In this document: in pieces, positions 1 through 6,969 of the stretch
How positions within the stretch are numbered: the first letter of the stretch is position 1
Layout of the letters: each line of letters starts with the position of its first letter
Assembly (NCBI GenBank): GCA_945877365.1
Contig: CAMCRV010000019.1
Location: 1-44,567, forward strand
DNA length: 44,567 nt
Reading direction: 5' to 3'
Source: an uncultured Clostridia bacterium
Lineage (GTDB): Bacteria; Bacillota; Clostridia; Oscillospirales; Oscillospiraceae
Translations under genes and position numbers: made by a program
The notes under the pieces: generated by a model
What the model saw: the letters and a program-made list of their open reading frames with translations, nothing else
Databases searched by the model: none
What the model was told of the DNA's origin: nothing

Positions 1-75
1 TTGTCAATCCCCCAGTCAGCTGCGCTGACAGCCCCCTTTACACAAGGGGGCCTTTAGATCGCCAAATTCCAATTT
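1..75. repeat. Partial copy of an inverted-repeat (MITE-like) element, family R1
   Basis: This is the right-hand part of the element seen whole at 17390-17621 and 31497-31664. It shares with them the CAGTCAGCTGCGCTGACAG hairpin, the CCCCCTTTACACAAGGGGG hairpin and the terminal AAATTCCAATTT. The left part lies outside the window. It has no coding capacity and sits downstream of the aldo/keto reductase gene. Confidence 0.85.
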
Positions 76-118
76 ATCAGCCGGCTGCGGAAAGCCGGCA
101 GGCTGATTCCATAAAGAT

Positions 119-148
119 TGGGCGTGCTTTGCAGCACGCCCATTTTCT
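119..148 (-). terminator. Stem-loop terminator after the aldo/keto reductase gene
   Basis: A perfect 9-bp stem (TGGGCGTGC / GCACGCCCA) with a 6-nt loop lies just 3' of the minus-strand stop codon. The T-tract on the minus side (AATCTTTA) is weak. The plus side has TTTTCTT, so the hairpin may work in both directions. A second hairpin (AGCCGGC / GCCGGC) lies at about 79-107. Confidence 0.55.
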
Positions 149-1227
149 TATGGATTTTCCGCCAGGTGGGTCATCAGCTCCGGGATGTTCAAATGCTGGG
201 GGCACACGGCGGCGCACTGGCCACAGCCGATGCACTTTGCCGCCTCCGGCGCGATTTGCTGGGGGCTTCCCCCCTGATCGCTGTGGAGGTCGTTGGCAGA
301 GCGGAACACCGTGGGAATGTCGATTCCTGCCGGGCAGCCGTCGGTGCAGTACCGGCAGGCGGTACAGGGGATTTTATTCCGGGACTGGTAGAGGGTTCGG
401 AGCTTCCCCACCACCTGCTGCTCCTGCGAAGACAATGGCTGGAAGTCCGCCATAAAGGACAGGTTCTCCTGCATCTGATGCAGATCGCTCATACCGGAGA
501 GCACCATGAACACGCCCTCAAAACCGGCGGCATACCGGATGGCATACTCTGCCGGGCTTTTCCCTGCCAGCAGGGCATCCGCCTCCGGGGGCAGCGCGGC
601 AAGGCTGCCCCCCTTCACCGGCTCCATCACCAGAATGGGCTTGCCCAGTCTCCGGCAGACCTCATAGCACCGGCGGCTTTGCACCTTGGGGTCCTCATAG
701 TCGGCATAGTTGAATTGCAGCTGCACTGCCTCAATTTCCGGGTGCTCCGTGAGAATCTGCTCCAGCACCTCCGCTCTGTCGTGGAAGGAGGTGGCGATGT
801 GCCGGATTTTCCCCTCCGCCTTCAGCTGCTTCACAATGTCGTAGGCATGGGTCTGGGTAAACTTTTCATGGCGAACCGCGGAATTGGCATGGAACAGGTA
901 GAAGTCGAAGTAGTCCACGCCGCAGACCCTGAGCTGGTCATAAAACAGGGGCAGGATCTCCTCCTCCTTCTCATAGAAGGTGGGGGACAGCTTGTTGGCC
1001 AGCACATAGCTTTCTCTGGGATAGCGGCTGGTGAGGCACCGGCGCAGCACCTGCTCGCTGGCGGTGCTGTGATAGGGTCGGGCGGTGTCAAAATAGTTGA
1101 AGCCTGCGGCCAGAAAGGCATCCACCATCTGCTTTACGATTTCCTCATCCACCTGCTGGCCCTGCATGGGAAAGCGCATACAGCCGAAGCCCAGCTTCTT
1201 TTTGATTTCCGGGAACTGCTCTGCCAT
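148..1227 (-). CDS. Aldo/keto reductase with C-terminal 2[4Fe-4S] ferredoxin domain
   Basis: Predicted cytoplasmic NAD(P)H-dependent oxidoreductase of 359 aa. The N-terminal two thirds is an aldo/keto reductase barrel with the tetrad in order: Asp and Tyr in YFDTARPYH, Lys in LANKLSP, His in YLFHANS. The C-terminal 90 residues carry two cluster motifs, CTACRYCTDGCP and CIGCGQCAAVCP, typical of the Fe-S aldo/keto reductases of anaerobes. I chose the ATG at 1227 (MAEQFPEIKKK) because AGGAGG lies 7 nt upstream. The longer frame to 1260 has no ribosome site. The physiological substrate cannot be read from sequence. Monocistronic, with a hairpin after the stop. Confidence 0.9.
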   Translation of the reverse strand: MAEQFPEIKKKLGFGCMRFPMQGQQVDEEIVKQMVDAFLAAGFNYFDTARPYHSTASEQVLRRCLTSRYPRESYVLANKLSPTFYEKEEEILPLFYDQLRVCGVDYFDFYLFHANSAVRHEKFTQTHAYDIVKQLKAEGKIRHIATSFHDRAEVLEQILTEHPEIEAVQLQFNYADYEDPKVQSRRCYEVCRRLGKPILVMEPVKGGSLAALPPEADALLAGKSPAEYAIRYAAGFEGVFMVLSGMSDLHQMQENLSFMADFQPLSSQEQQVVGKLRTLYQSRNKIPCTACRYCTDGCPAGIDIPTVFRSANDLHSDQGGSPQQIAPEAAKCIGCGQCAAVCPQHLNIPELMTHLAENP

Positions 1228-1550
1228 GGTCATTCCTCCTGATGATTTTTCTTTCATCATAGCGGAAAAGAGCGGAAAAGTCCAGCAGTTTGTGAAAAGG
1301 GAATTTGGTGCAGATACAAATTGGAATTTGGCGGCGAGTCGCCGCTGACAATTCGTTACGGACTACGGGTGGACAATCCACATCCTTTGGGCCCCTCGAC
1401 CGGAACTGCATAGGTTATATAGAATAGACCACCACCGCAAAAACGAACCGGGCGTGCCCAAAGGATGGAAAGATTATCACCCGGGCGAATGCTCGCATTG
1501 CCCGTGGGGGCATCCCCACAAATAACAATTTATCAATCCGACAGCCTCGC
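1228..1550. other. Intergenic region with repeat remnants, no gene seen
   Basis: It should carry the promoter of the aldo/keto reductase gene (minus strand). It holds an isolated AAATTGGAATTT at 1318-1329, the same 12-mer that ends the R1 elements, next to a small hairpin (GGCGGCGA/TCGCCGC). Short GC-rich inverted segments run to about 1520. No open frame here has a ribosome site or recognisable protein, and it looks like decayed mobile repeat sequence. Confidence 0.5.
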
Positions 1551-1931
1551 TTACAGCACATTCCACCACAGAAAGCTGTGTGCATTTCTGACGGCATCCA
1601 GACGCATGGAAAGCTCTGCGCAGATTGCGGCGAAATGCGCCGTATCCTCCTGGCGGGCGTACGCCGGAAGCTGGGCAAACAGGCAGTCCACATCCTCCAT
1701 AGGCTCATGGTCGGCAAAGGCCGCAGTGAATTCCCGGTGCTTCTGCCACTGCTTCATGGCCTGAAAGGCCAGCTCCCGCGCCGCTGCCCAGTTCTCCTCC
1801 AGGGCACAGGTACCGGCTTGGGTCAGCATCTGTGCCCCGTCGTTGTGATATTCCTCCATCTTTTTGGCGGTAAAAAGGCTGGATGCCAGCAGTACCACCA
1901 GCAGAGCCAGCCCAATCCATCCCCGCTTCAT
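1551..1931 (-). CDS. DUF4363-like membrane-anchored protein
   Basis: Small protein of 126 aa with an N-terminal signal anchor (Lys/Arg, then a hydrophobic run at about residues 5-20) followed by a helical extracytoplasmic region. Size, layout and position directly after a DUF421 gene fit the DUF4363 family, which often accompanies YetF-like proteins in Clostridia. The ATG at 1931 overlaps the upstream stop in an ATGA junction, so translation is probably coupled. The longer frame to 2039 was rejected because it would run deep into the upstream gene. No biochemical function is known to me. Confidence 0.75.
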   Translation of the reverse strand: MKRGWIGLALLVVLLASSLFTAKKMEEYHNDGAQMLTQAGTCALEENWAAARELAFQAMKQWQKHREFTAAFADHEPMEDVDCLFAQLPAYARQEDTAHFAAICAELSMRLDAVRNAHSFLWWNVL

Positions 1932-2605
1932 GCCTGCTGCCCCCTTCCCAGAAAGTAGATGTGATCCTCCCTGTCCACCGTCAGCAGCAGGGTCTGCCGG
2001 AGGGTGGCTCCCTTCTCCGCCAGCACCTTCTCCACCCACTGCCGATCCTTGCCGCTTCTTTTCAGATTTTCCTGAATCAGGCAGCCGTCTGAGACCACCG
2101 TCACCGGAAGATACCGGGGCTTGACCGGAATCCCGGCATCCTTTGCCGGGGCCGGAACCTCCTTGGGGAAGGGAAAGACGGACAGATTCCCGTCGGTTTC
2201 CAGAATGGCATACTGCACCGACTGAAAATCCAGCACATCCTTCTCCCGCAGGTGACCGGACAGCTCATCCAGGGTCACCCGGGTGCGCCGGAGGTTCTCC
2301 GTCAGCACCTGACCATTGTCAATGAGAATCACCGGCTTGCCGCAGAGGAATTTGCGCATCAGCACACTTTTCATAATCACCCAGGACAACACCAGCTCCA
2401 GCGCCAGTACCGTGAGAATGGGCACCAGCCCGGAGTACAGGGGGATGCCGCCGTCCTGCATGGGAATGGCCGCCAGATTGGCCAGCAGCATGGTCACCAC
2501 AAATTCCGACGGCTCCATCTGGCCGATCTGCCGCTTGCCCATGAGCCGGACCGCAAAGATCAGCACCAGATACAGAATGATGCCTCTCAGATAGGATAAA
2601 ATCAA
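1928..2605 (-). CDS. DUF421 (YetF-like) membrane protein
   Basis: Protein of 225 aa with three hydrophobic segments in the first ~85 residues, then a cytoplasmic mixed alpha/beta domain. The sequence RLMGKRQIGQM-PSEFVV is the DUF421 hallmark. In Bacillus such proteins (YetF, YdfR, YrbG) are envelope proteins, some linked to spores. The start is TTG at 2605, supported by GAGGTGA 6 nt upstream; no in-frame ATG has comparable support. It forms a two-gene unit with the DUF4363-like gene. Confidence 0.9.
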   Translation of the reverse strand: MILSYLRGIILYLVLIFAVRLMGKRQIGQMEPSEFVVTMLLANLAAIPMQDGGIPLYSGLVPILTVLALELVLSWVIMKSVLMRKFLCGKPVILIDNGQVLTENLRRTRVTLDELSGHLREKDVLDFQSVQYAILETDGNLSVFPFPKEVPAPAKDAGIPVKPRYLPVTVVSDGCLIQENLKRSGKDRQWVEKVLAEKGATLRQTLLLTVDREDHIYFLGRGQQA

Positions 2606-2651
2606 GTTCCTTCACCTCACCCCAGTTTTCCCCGGCAAAAAGGAACTATGC

Positions 2652-2684
2652 AAAACAGGGCGCGCCAAAAATCGGCGCGCCCTG
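2652..2684 (-). terminator. Intrinsic terminator after the lipoprotein gene
   Basis: A perfect 11-bp GC-rich stem (CAGGGCGCGCC / GGCGCGCCCTG) with a 7-nt loop is followed on the minus strand by TTTTG, 6 nt after the stop codon at 2691. It suggests the interrupted lipoprotein gene upstream is still bounded as a normal transcription unit. Confidence 0.85.
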
Positions 2685-2690
2685 CTGTAT

Positions 2691-3692
2691 TTACTTTTCC
2701 TCCACCGGCCACTGCATCAGCCGGAAGGAATCTCTGCTGTCTCTCAGCGGGAAGAGGTAGCCGCCCAGCGACTCGCTCCAGACCATGCTGATTTCAAAGA
2801 TGTTGCCTGCCGGGTGGGACAGGGTCATCCGGGAAATCTCCTCCCCTGCCGCATTGTACAGCACCAGCTCCCGGCGGTCTTTGCCCACCGCCAGAATATG
2901 ACTGCGCTCCGGCAGGAAATGGAAGGTGGTATCCTGTGCTTCCAGCACCGTCTCCCCCAACCGGCAGAAGTTTTCCCCTCTGCCGAACCAGAGGTCGCCG
3001 CTGCGCAGAACCTGGGTAAACTTCCCCTCCAGCGCAGCCTTCTCGATTTCTCCGGTTTCCAGATTCAGACTGTAATAGCCTTTCTCCCCGGACAGGGATA
3101 CAAAGCTACCGATGCGTCCGTGGACGGTGAAGTGTTCCTCCGGAACCTCCACCTCCACCGGGCAGTCCGCTTCCAGATCATAGACGGAGAGGATTCCCGA
3201 CCGGCTGAACCGGTAGACGGTTTTCAGGTCGCTGCTGACATACCATGTCCCCCGGTAATAGGGAATGGTCTGCATGGGCAGGATGTCCTCCATGGCGGCG
3301 TTTTTCACCCAGATATTACCCTCGAAGCTGTCGCACAGCACCAGCGTATCCCCAAAGGACTGGATATCGATGGTGTCCCGGGTGTGCATCCGCAGCTGCG
3401 CCAGCTCCTCCATGGTTTCCATGCTCACAACTGTGAGCTTCTGCTCCCGGTGGGTTCAATCCTGCTGCTCCGTGTCGCTGATGAGCAGGCAGCCGTTGAA
3501 GGCGAAAAACCGGGCATCGTAGGCCTCCGTCACCGCCTGACAGGCCGGGGCCGCCGTTTCCAGCTCCACCGGAGCCTGGGTTTCCGGCTCCGCAGAAGCC
3601 GCAGCTTCCGGCTGTTCTGGCTGAGGTGTCTGCACTGCACATCCTGCCAGCAGCGCCAGCAGTACGGCAGCGGCACAAATTGTTTTTTTCAT
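2691..3692 (-). CDS. Lipoprotein with one in-frame UGA: selenoprotein candidate or nonsense-interrupted gene
   Basis: Read as one frame it is 333 residues. It has a signal peptide with lipobox LLAGC (Cys near residue 18), a Pro/Glu/Ala-rich linker, then a region of short beta-rich repeats resembling a beta-propeller. The start at 3692 has GGAGGG upstream. Codon 79 is UGA (3456-3458) in the context Gln-Gln-Asp-UGA-Thr-His, and the frame then stays open to 2691. A perfect 6-bp stem with an AGUU loop follows 17 nt after the UGA, resembling a bacterial SECIS. The surrounding residues (no Cys-x-x-UGA or UGA-x-x-Cys pair) are not a typical redox motif, so a TGG or CGA to TGA mutation or a sequence error remains at least as likely. 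A GTG restart at 3428 has no ribosome site. It follows rqcH by 31 nt and ends in a terminator. Confidence 0.7.
3423..3438 (-). promoter_or_regulatory. SECIS-like hairpin 3' of the lipoprotein UGA
   Basis: On the mRNA strand GCTCAC-AGTT-GTGAGC forms a perfect 6-bp stem with a 4-nt loop. It begins 17 nt after the UGA, and the loop G is the 25th base after it. Bacterial SECIS elements sit within the coding sequence just after UGA, with a G among the first two loop bases at roughly 16-37 nt; both conditions hold. The loop is identical to that of the arsM hairpin at 6361-6376. A chance hairpin cannot be excluded. Confidence 0.4.
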
Positions 3693-3723
3693 ACAGTTCC
3701 CTCCTTCTGTCTTTTACAAATGT

Positions 3724-5475
3724 TCAGTCCCTCTCCGGATGGTTCTCCATGTTCAGCGGATCCAGCACAATATCGGGATAGGGATTGACAATGACGGTTT
3801 TATAGGTGTGGTAGATCACCATGCCGGGCTTACCGCTGGGGATCTTTTTCACCTGCTTCACAGATGTCACATCCACGGCGATGTTCTGCCCACCAACGGA
3901 TTCGGCGTAGTAGGCAGCCAGCTGAGCCGCCTGGGTGACGGTATTGTCCGGAGGCGTGGCACCGCCGCAGGAGATAATCACATGGGAGCCGTGCACCTTG
4001 GAGGCGTGGCACCAGATGTCGTCCTTTCGAGCCAGCCGGAAGGTCAGCTCGTCATTCTGGCGGTTGTTCCTGCCCACATAGATGGGATAGCCGTCGGTAC
4101 TCTCAAAGCGCATGGGGGCGAGCTTGGCCTGTTTGACCCGCTTTTTCCCGGTTTCGCCCCGGAGGTAGCCCCCCTCCTGAAGCTCCCGGCGAATCTCCTC
4201 CAGCTCTGCCTCGGTGCCTGCCCGGTTCAGCTCCTCCAGCACGCTTTTCAGGTAGTTCAGCTCCCCCTCCGCCAGCTCCATCTGCCGGGTCAGCTCTTTC
4301 TCCGCGTTTTTCATCCGGGCGTAGTCCTTGTAGAACTTGGCGGCGTTCTGCTGGGGGGAGAGGATGGGCGACAAGGGAATGGAGACGGGCTTCATTTCCT
4401 CATCGTAGAAATCCTCGCAGTCAATGGCGGTCTGACCCTTGACGATGCGGTGGAGGTTGGCGGTGAGGATATCCCCCAGCTGCCGCAGCCGCTCCCGGTC
4501 ATAGGTGGCAGCCAGCTCCTTCTCCTGAATGGCCAGCTTCCGCTGCAAACGGGTGCACAGATTCTGCACCGTTTTGCGCACCGCGCCGCTTTTCTGCCGC
4601 ATGGTGTCCTTCTGATCCCGAAGGGTGTAGTAGCTGTCCAGCAGGGAGCCGAAGGATTCCGCTACCTGACAGTCCCCATACTGTCGGATGGGGCAGAAGG
4701 CAAACTGCTTGGGGGTGCCGTCGGGCAGAGCATAGAAGCAGGGTCTGGGGTGCCGGATGTGCTCCGCAAAGAACAGGCTCAGCTTTTCCGATACGGCGTT
4801 TTTGTCCAGCCCCTCTATCCGGGCATCCACATCCCCGGCGGCAAAGAGAGCCGCCTCCCGGCACACCAGTGGGGACAGGCCTCCCAGGGTGTCCATCAGC
4901 CGGTCAGCCAGAACATCCGCCCCGGCGCCCTCCAGAATGGCGGCAAAGTCCGCGTTTTCCGCCGGGAGCTTGGCCACAGGCTCCGGCTCCTGATAGTTGA
5001 GGCCGGGTAGAGCCGCCCGTTTGCTGCTCTCGTCCAGACCGATGCGCCGCAGGCAGTCCAGAATCCGCCCGTCGGGGTTCAGCAGATACAGGTTGCAGGT
5101 TCTGCCCATCAGCTCTGCCACCAGCCGCTTCTGGACAGGGAAGCCCATTTCATCGCTGCAGTCAAAGGTAAAGGTGGCCGCCCGCTCCATGGGGGGCTGG
5201 GTGATTTCGGTCAGTCTGGCTCCCAGCAAGTGCTTGCGCAGGAGCATACAGAACATGGGCGGCTCCGCCGGATTTTCCGGGGAGGCGGCGGTGAGGTGGA
5301 GCCGGGGTGCGGTGGGGTTGGCGGCAAACAGCAGCTTCTCCCGTCCCTCCCGGCAGCGCAGGTGGAGAATCAGGGTGTCCCGGCTGGGCTGGTGGATTTT
5401 GTCGATCCGTGCCCCCAGACATTTTTCCCGGATCTCCTCCAGAACTGCGGACAAAAAATATGCGTCAAAAGCCAT
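3724..5475 (-). CDS. rqcH: RqcH / NFACT family ribosome quality-control protein
   Basis: Protein of 583 aa, the usual length for bacterial Rqc2 homologues (earlier annotated as fibronectin-binding FbpA). RqcH binds stalled 50S subunits and recruits tRNA-Ala to add C-terminal alanine tails that mark nascent chains for degradation. Visible parts are the NFACT-N domain (FDAYFLSAVLEEI at the start, AELMGR near residue 120), a long charged coiled-coil middle (about 270-420) and the C-terminal NFACT-R domain with IYVGRNNRQND.LTFRLA and IWCHASKVHGSHVII. The ATG at 5475 has GGAGG upstream. It follows the Mini-III gene by 19 nt, so the two are probably co-transcribed. Confidence 0.95.
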   Translation of the reverse strand: MAFDAYFLSAVLEEIREKCLGARIDKIHQPSRDTLILHLRCREGREKLLFAANPTAPRLHLTAASPENPAEPPMFCMLLRKHLLGARLTEITQPPMERAATFTFDCSDEMGFPVQKRLVAELMGRTCNLYLLNPDGRILDCLRRIGLDESSKRAALPGLNYQEPEPVAKLPAENADFAAILEGAGADVLADRLMDTLGGLSPLVCREAALFAAGDVDARIEGLDKNAVSEKLSLFFAEHIRHPRPCFYALPDGTPKQFAFCPIRQYGDCQVAESFGSLLDSYYTLRDQKDTMRQKSGAVRKTVQNLCTRLQRKLAIQEKELAATYDRERLRQLGDILTANLHRIVKGQTAIDCEDFYDEEMKPVSIPLSPILSPQQNAAKFYKDYARMKNAEKELTRQMELAEGELNYLKSVLEELNRAGTEAELEEIRRELQEGGYLRGETGKKRVKQAKLAPMRFESTDGYPIYVGRNNRQNDELTFRLARKDDIWCHASKVHGSHVIISCGGATPPDNTVTQAAQLAAYYAESVGGQNIAVDVTSVKQVKKIPSGKPGMVIYHTYKTVIVNPYPDIVLDPLNMENHPERD

Positions 5476-5494
5476 AATTCCTCCAAAACAGGGT

Positions 5495-5899
5495 TTAGCG
5501 TTCTTCCATCACAGCCCGGAACAGCTCATTGAGCCGCTGGGTTTTTCCGGCCAGATACAGCGCCCCAAACAGAGCCTCCAGCCCCGTGGCCTTGGCGTAC
5601 TCTGCCGCCGTGGCAGACTTGGGCACGGCGTGGACATGGGCGTTTTTTCCCCGGCGGTAGTAGGCCATCTCCTCCTCCGTCAGCAGAGGCAGCAGCCTGT
5701 CCACAAATTCCGCCTGGGCCGTGGCCTTCACCATGGCGATGGTATCCCGGTGGAGGTTTCCCACATTTTTTCCACCCCGGGCACACAGGTAGCTGCGGCA
5801 CAGCAGCTCAAACACACTGTCCCCGATATGGGCCAGCCCTAGATTGGAGATGGCATCAATCTGCGCCCTGGGCAGATTCATCTGGAAGTAGTTTTCCAT
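5495..5899 (-). CDS. mrnC: Mini-ribonuclease III (MrnC)
   Basis: Protein of 134 aa consisting of a single RNase III catalytic domain without a dsRNA-binding domain. In Firmicutes MrnC matures 23S rRNA ends. The signature LAHIGDSVFELLCR carries the metal-binding Asp, and GLEALFGALYL carries the second acidic site near residue 110. The start ATG at 5899 has GGGAG 7 nt upstream. A good promoter lies at 5934-5962, making it the first gene of a unit with rqcH and perhaps the lipoprotein. Confidence 0.95.
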   Translation of the reverse strand: MENYFQMNLPRAQIDAISNLGLAHIGDSVFELLCRSYLCARGGKNVGNLHRDTIAMVKATAQAEFVDRLLPLLTEEEMAYYRRGKNAHVHAVPKSATAAEYAKATGLEALFGALYLAGKTQRLNELFRAVMEER

Positions 5900-5933
5900 A
5901 GTATTTCTCCCGTTTTACATTCCTTATGTCCAT

Positions 5934-5962
5934 AGCATACCAAATTTTTGAAAAAAAGTAAA
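5934..5962 (-). promoter_or_regulatory. Sigma-A-type promoter for mrnC-rqcH
   Basis: On the minus strand TTTACT (5957-5962), a 17-nt spacer, then TATGCT (5934-5939), about 35 nt upstream of the mrnC ATG. It abuts the hairpin cluster that starts at 5964. Confidence 0.6.
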
Positions 5963-5963
5963 G

Positions 5964-6213
5964 AACCGGAGGAAAATCCTCCGGCTCGATCTTGATAAAA
6001 AGCCTCGCAGAGTTTGCCGCTTAAGCGGCAAACTAATTAAAATCATTTTCTGTCAGGGCGTGTACCTGACAGAAAAGTCCTCTCAGGCTGCAAGTGTGGG
6101 TTTTGTTTTTCAACGGAAAACAAAACCTGCGCGCAGCAGACTGCAAAAACCGGCGGAAGATCCCTATGGGATTTTCCGCCGCTCTCGAACCGGAGGAAAT
6201 TCCTCCGGTTCGA
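5964..6213. repeat. Cluster of six hairpins between arsM and mrnC
   Basis: In about 250 nt there are six separate inverted repeats: CCGGAGGA/TCCTCCGG (near 5966-5985), the perfect palindrome GTTTGCCGCTTAAGCGGCAAAC (about 6013-6034), CTGTCAGG/CCTGACAG, GGTTTTGTTTT/AAAACAAAACC, CGGCGGAA/TTCCGCCG with AATCCC/GGGAT inside, and AACCGGAGGAA/TTCCTCCGGTT right after the arsM stop codon. The first and last share the CCGGAGGA arm. No coding sequence was seen. Some may end the arsM operon, but none has a strong U-tract. Confidence 0.75.
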
Positions 6214-6969
6214 TTAAGGCTTCCTTGCGGTGATGACGGAGGACATGATATACTGCCCCACCGACAGATTCCTGCCCCATTTTTCCTCGTACTCCCGGGA
6301 GACGGGCTTTTCCTTCACGCTGACATCGGCAAAGCCTGCCATGGTGAGGATGTGTTCCAATTCTTCAACTGAAGAAGCGCCGCTGACTCAGCACGAGTGC
6401 ATTTCCGGGTCGTCCTTCATGCTCTGGGGGATCTCCTTGTGAATCACAATGTCGCAGATAGAGATTCTCCCCCCGGGCTTCAGCACCCGGAAAATCTCCC
6501 GGTACACCTGGGGCTTGCTGGGGGACAGGTTGATGACACAGTTGGAGATGCACACATCCGCGAAATTGTCCGCCGCAGGCAGATTCTCAATCTCCCCCAG
6601 CCGGAATTCCACATTGCGGATGCGGTTGTCTTTGGCGATTTGCCGGGCCTTGGACACCATTTCCGGGGTCATATCCACCCCCACGGCCCGACCCCGGCGA
6701 CCCACCTGCACCCCGGCCAGGAAGCAGTCCAGCCCGGCTCCGGCACCCAGATCGATGACCACCTCCCCGGGCTGCAAGTCCGCCGCCCGGAGGGGATTGC
6801 CGCAGCCAAGTCCCAGATTGCATTCCGCCGGAACCTGCGCCAGCTCCTCCGGGGTGTAGCCCACGCTGGCGGAGACGGTTTGGGCATCGGCATTTCCCGT
6901 CACAATGGAGTTTTCGGGATTGGCTAAAATCTTCTGATAGTCTTTTCTCACCTGATCATGCAGTTCCAT
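6214..6969 (-). CDS. arsM: ArsM-type arsenite S-adenosylmethyltransferase, probable selenoprotein
   Basis: Cytoplasmic SAM-dependent methyltransferase that adds methyl groups to As(III). Read through UGA it is 251 residues. SAM motif I is VIDLGAGAGLDC (about 75-86), and FRVLKPGGRISICDIV lies near 160-175. NLGLGCGNP holds an early conserved Cys. The UGA (6388-6390, codon 194) sits in MHSC-UGA-VSGAS, where family members have Cys-Cys-Val-Ser-Gly-Ala. The 57 residues after it (VEELEHIL, REYEEKWG, VGQYIMSS) match the family's C-terminus and end in TAA at 6214. A SECIS-like hairpin follows. The ATG at 6969 has AAGGA upstream and overlaps the end of the PHP gene by 22 nt. Read as an ordinary stop, UGA would remove the catalytic Cys pair and the C-terminus. 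Confidence 0.85.
6361..6376 (-). promoter_or_regulatory. Bacterial SECIS element in arsM
   Basis: On the mRNA strand TTCTTC-AGTT-GAAGAA forms a 6-bp stem with a 4-nt loop, starting 11 nt after the UGA. The loop G is the 19th base after the UGA, and G is the second loop base, as in known bacterial SECIS elements read by SelB. It lies inside the coding sequence, as expected for bacteria. Confidence 0.75.

Noticed and set aside
2691-3428. Separate 245-aa gene starting at GTG 3428
   Set aside because: It is in the same frame as the lipoprotein start, has no ribosome site, and its start codon lies inside the hairpin after the UGA. One interrupted gene explains it better.
3456-3458. Ribosomal frameshifting instead of UGA recoding in the lipoprotein gene
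   Set aside because: The downstream sequence is in the same frame, so no shift is needed, and no slippery heptamer was seen next to the UGA.
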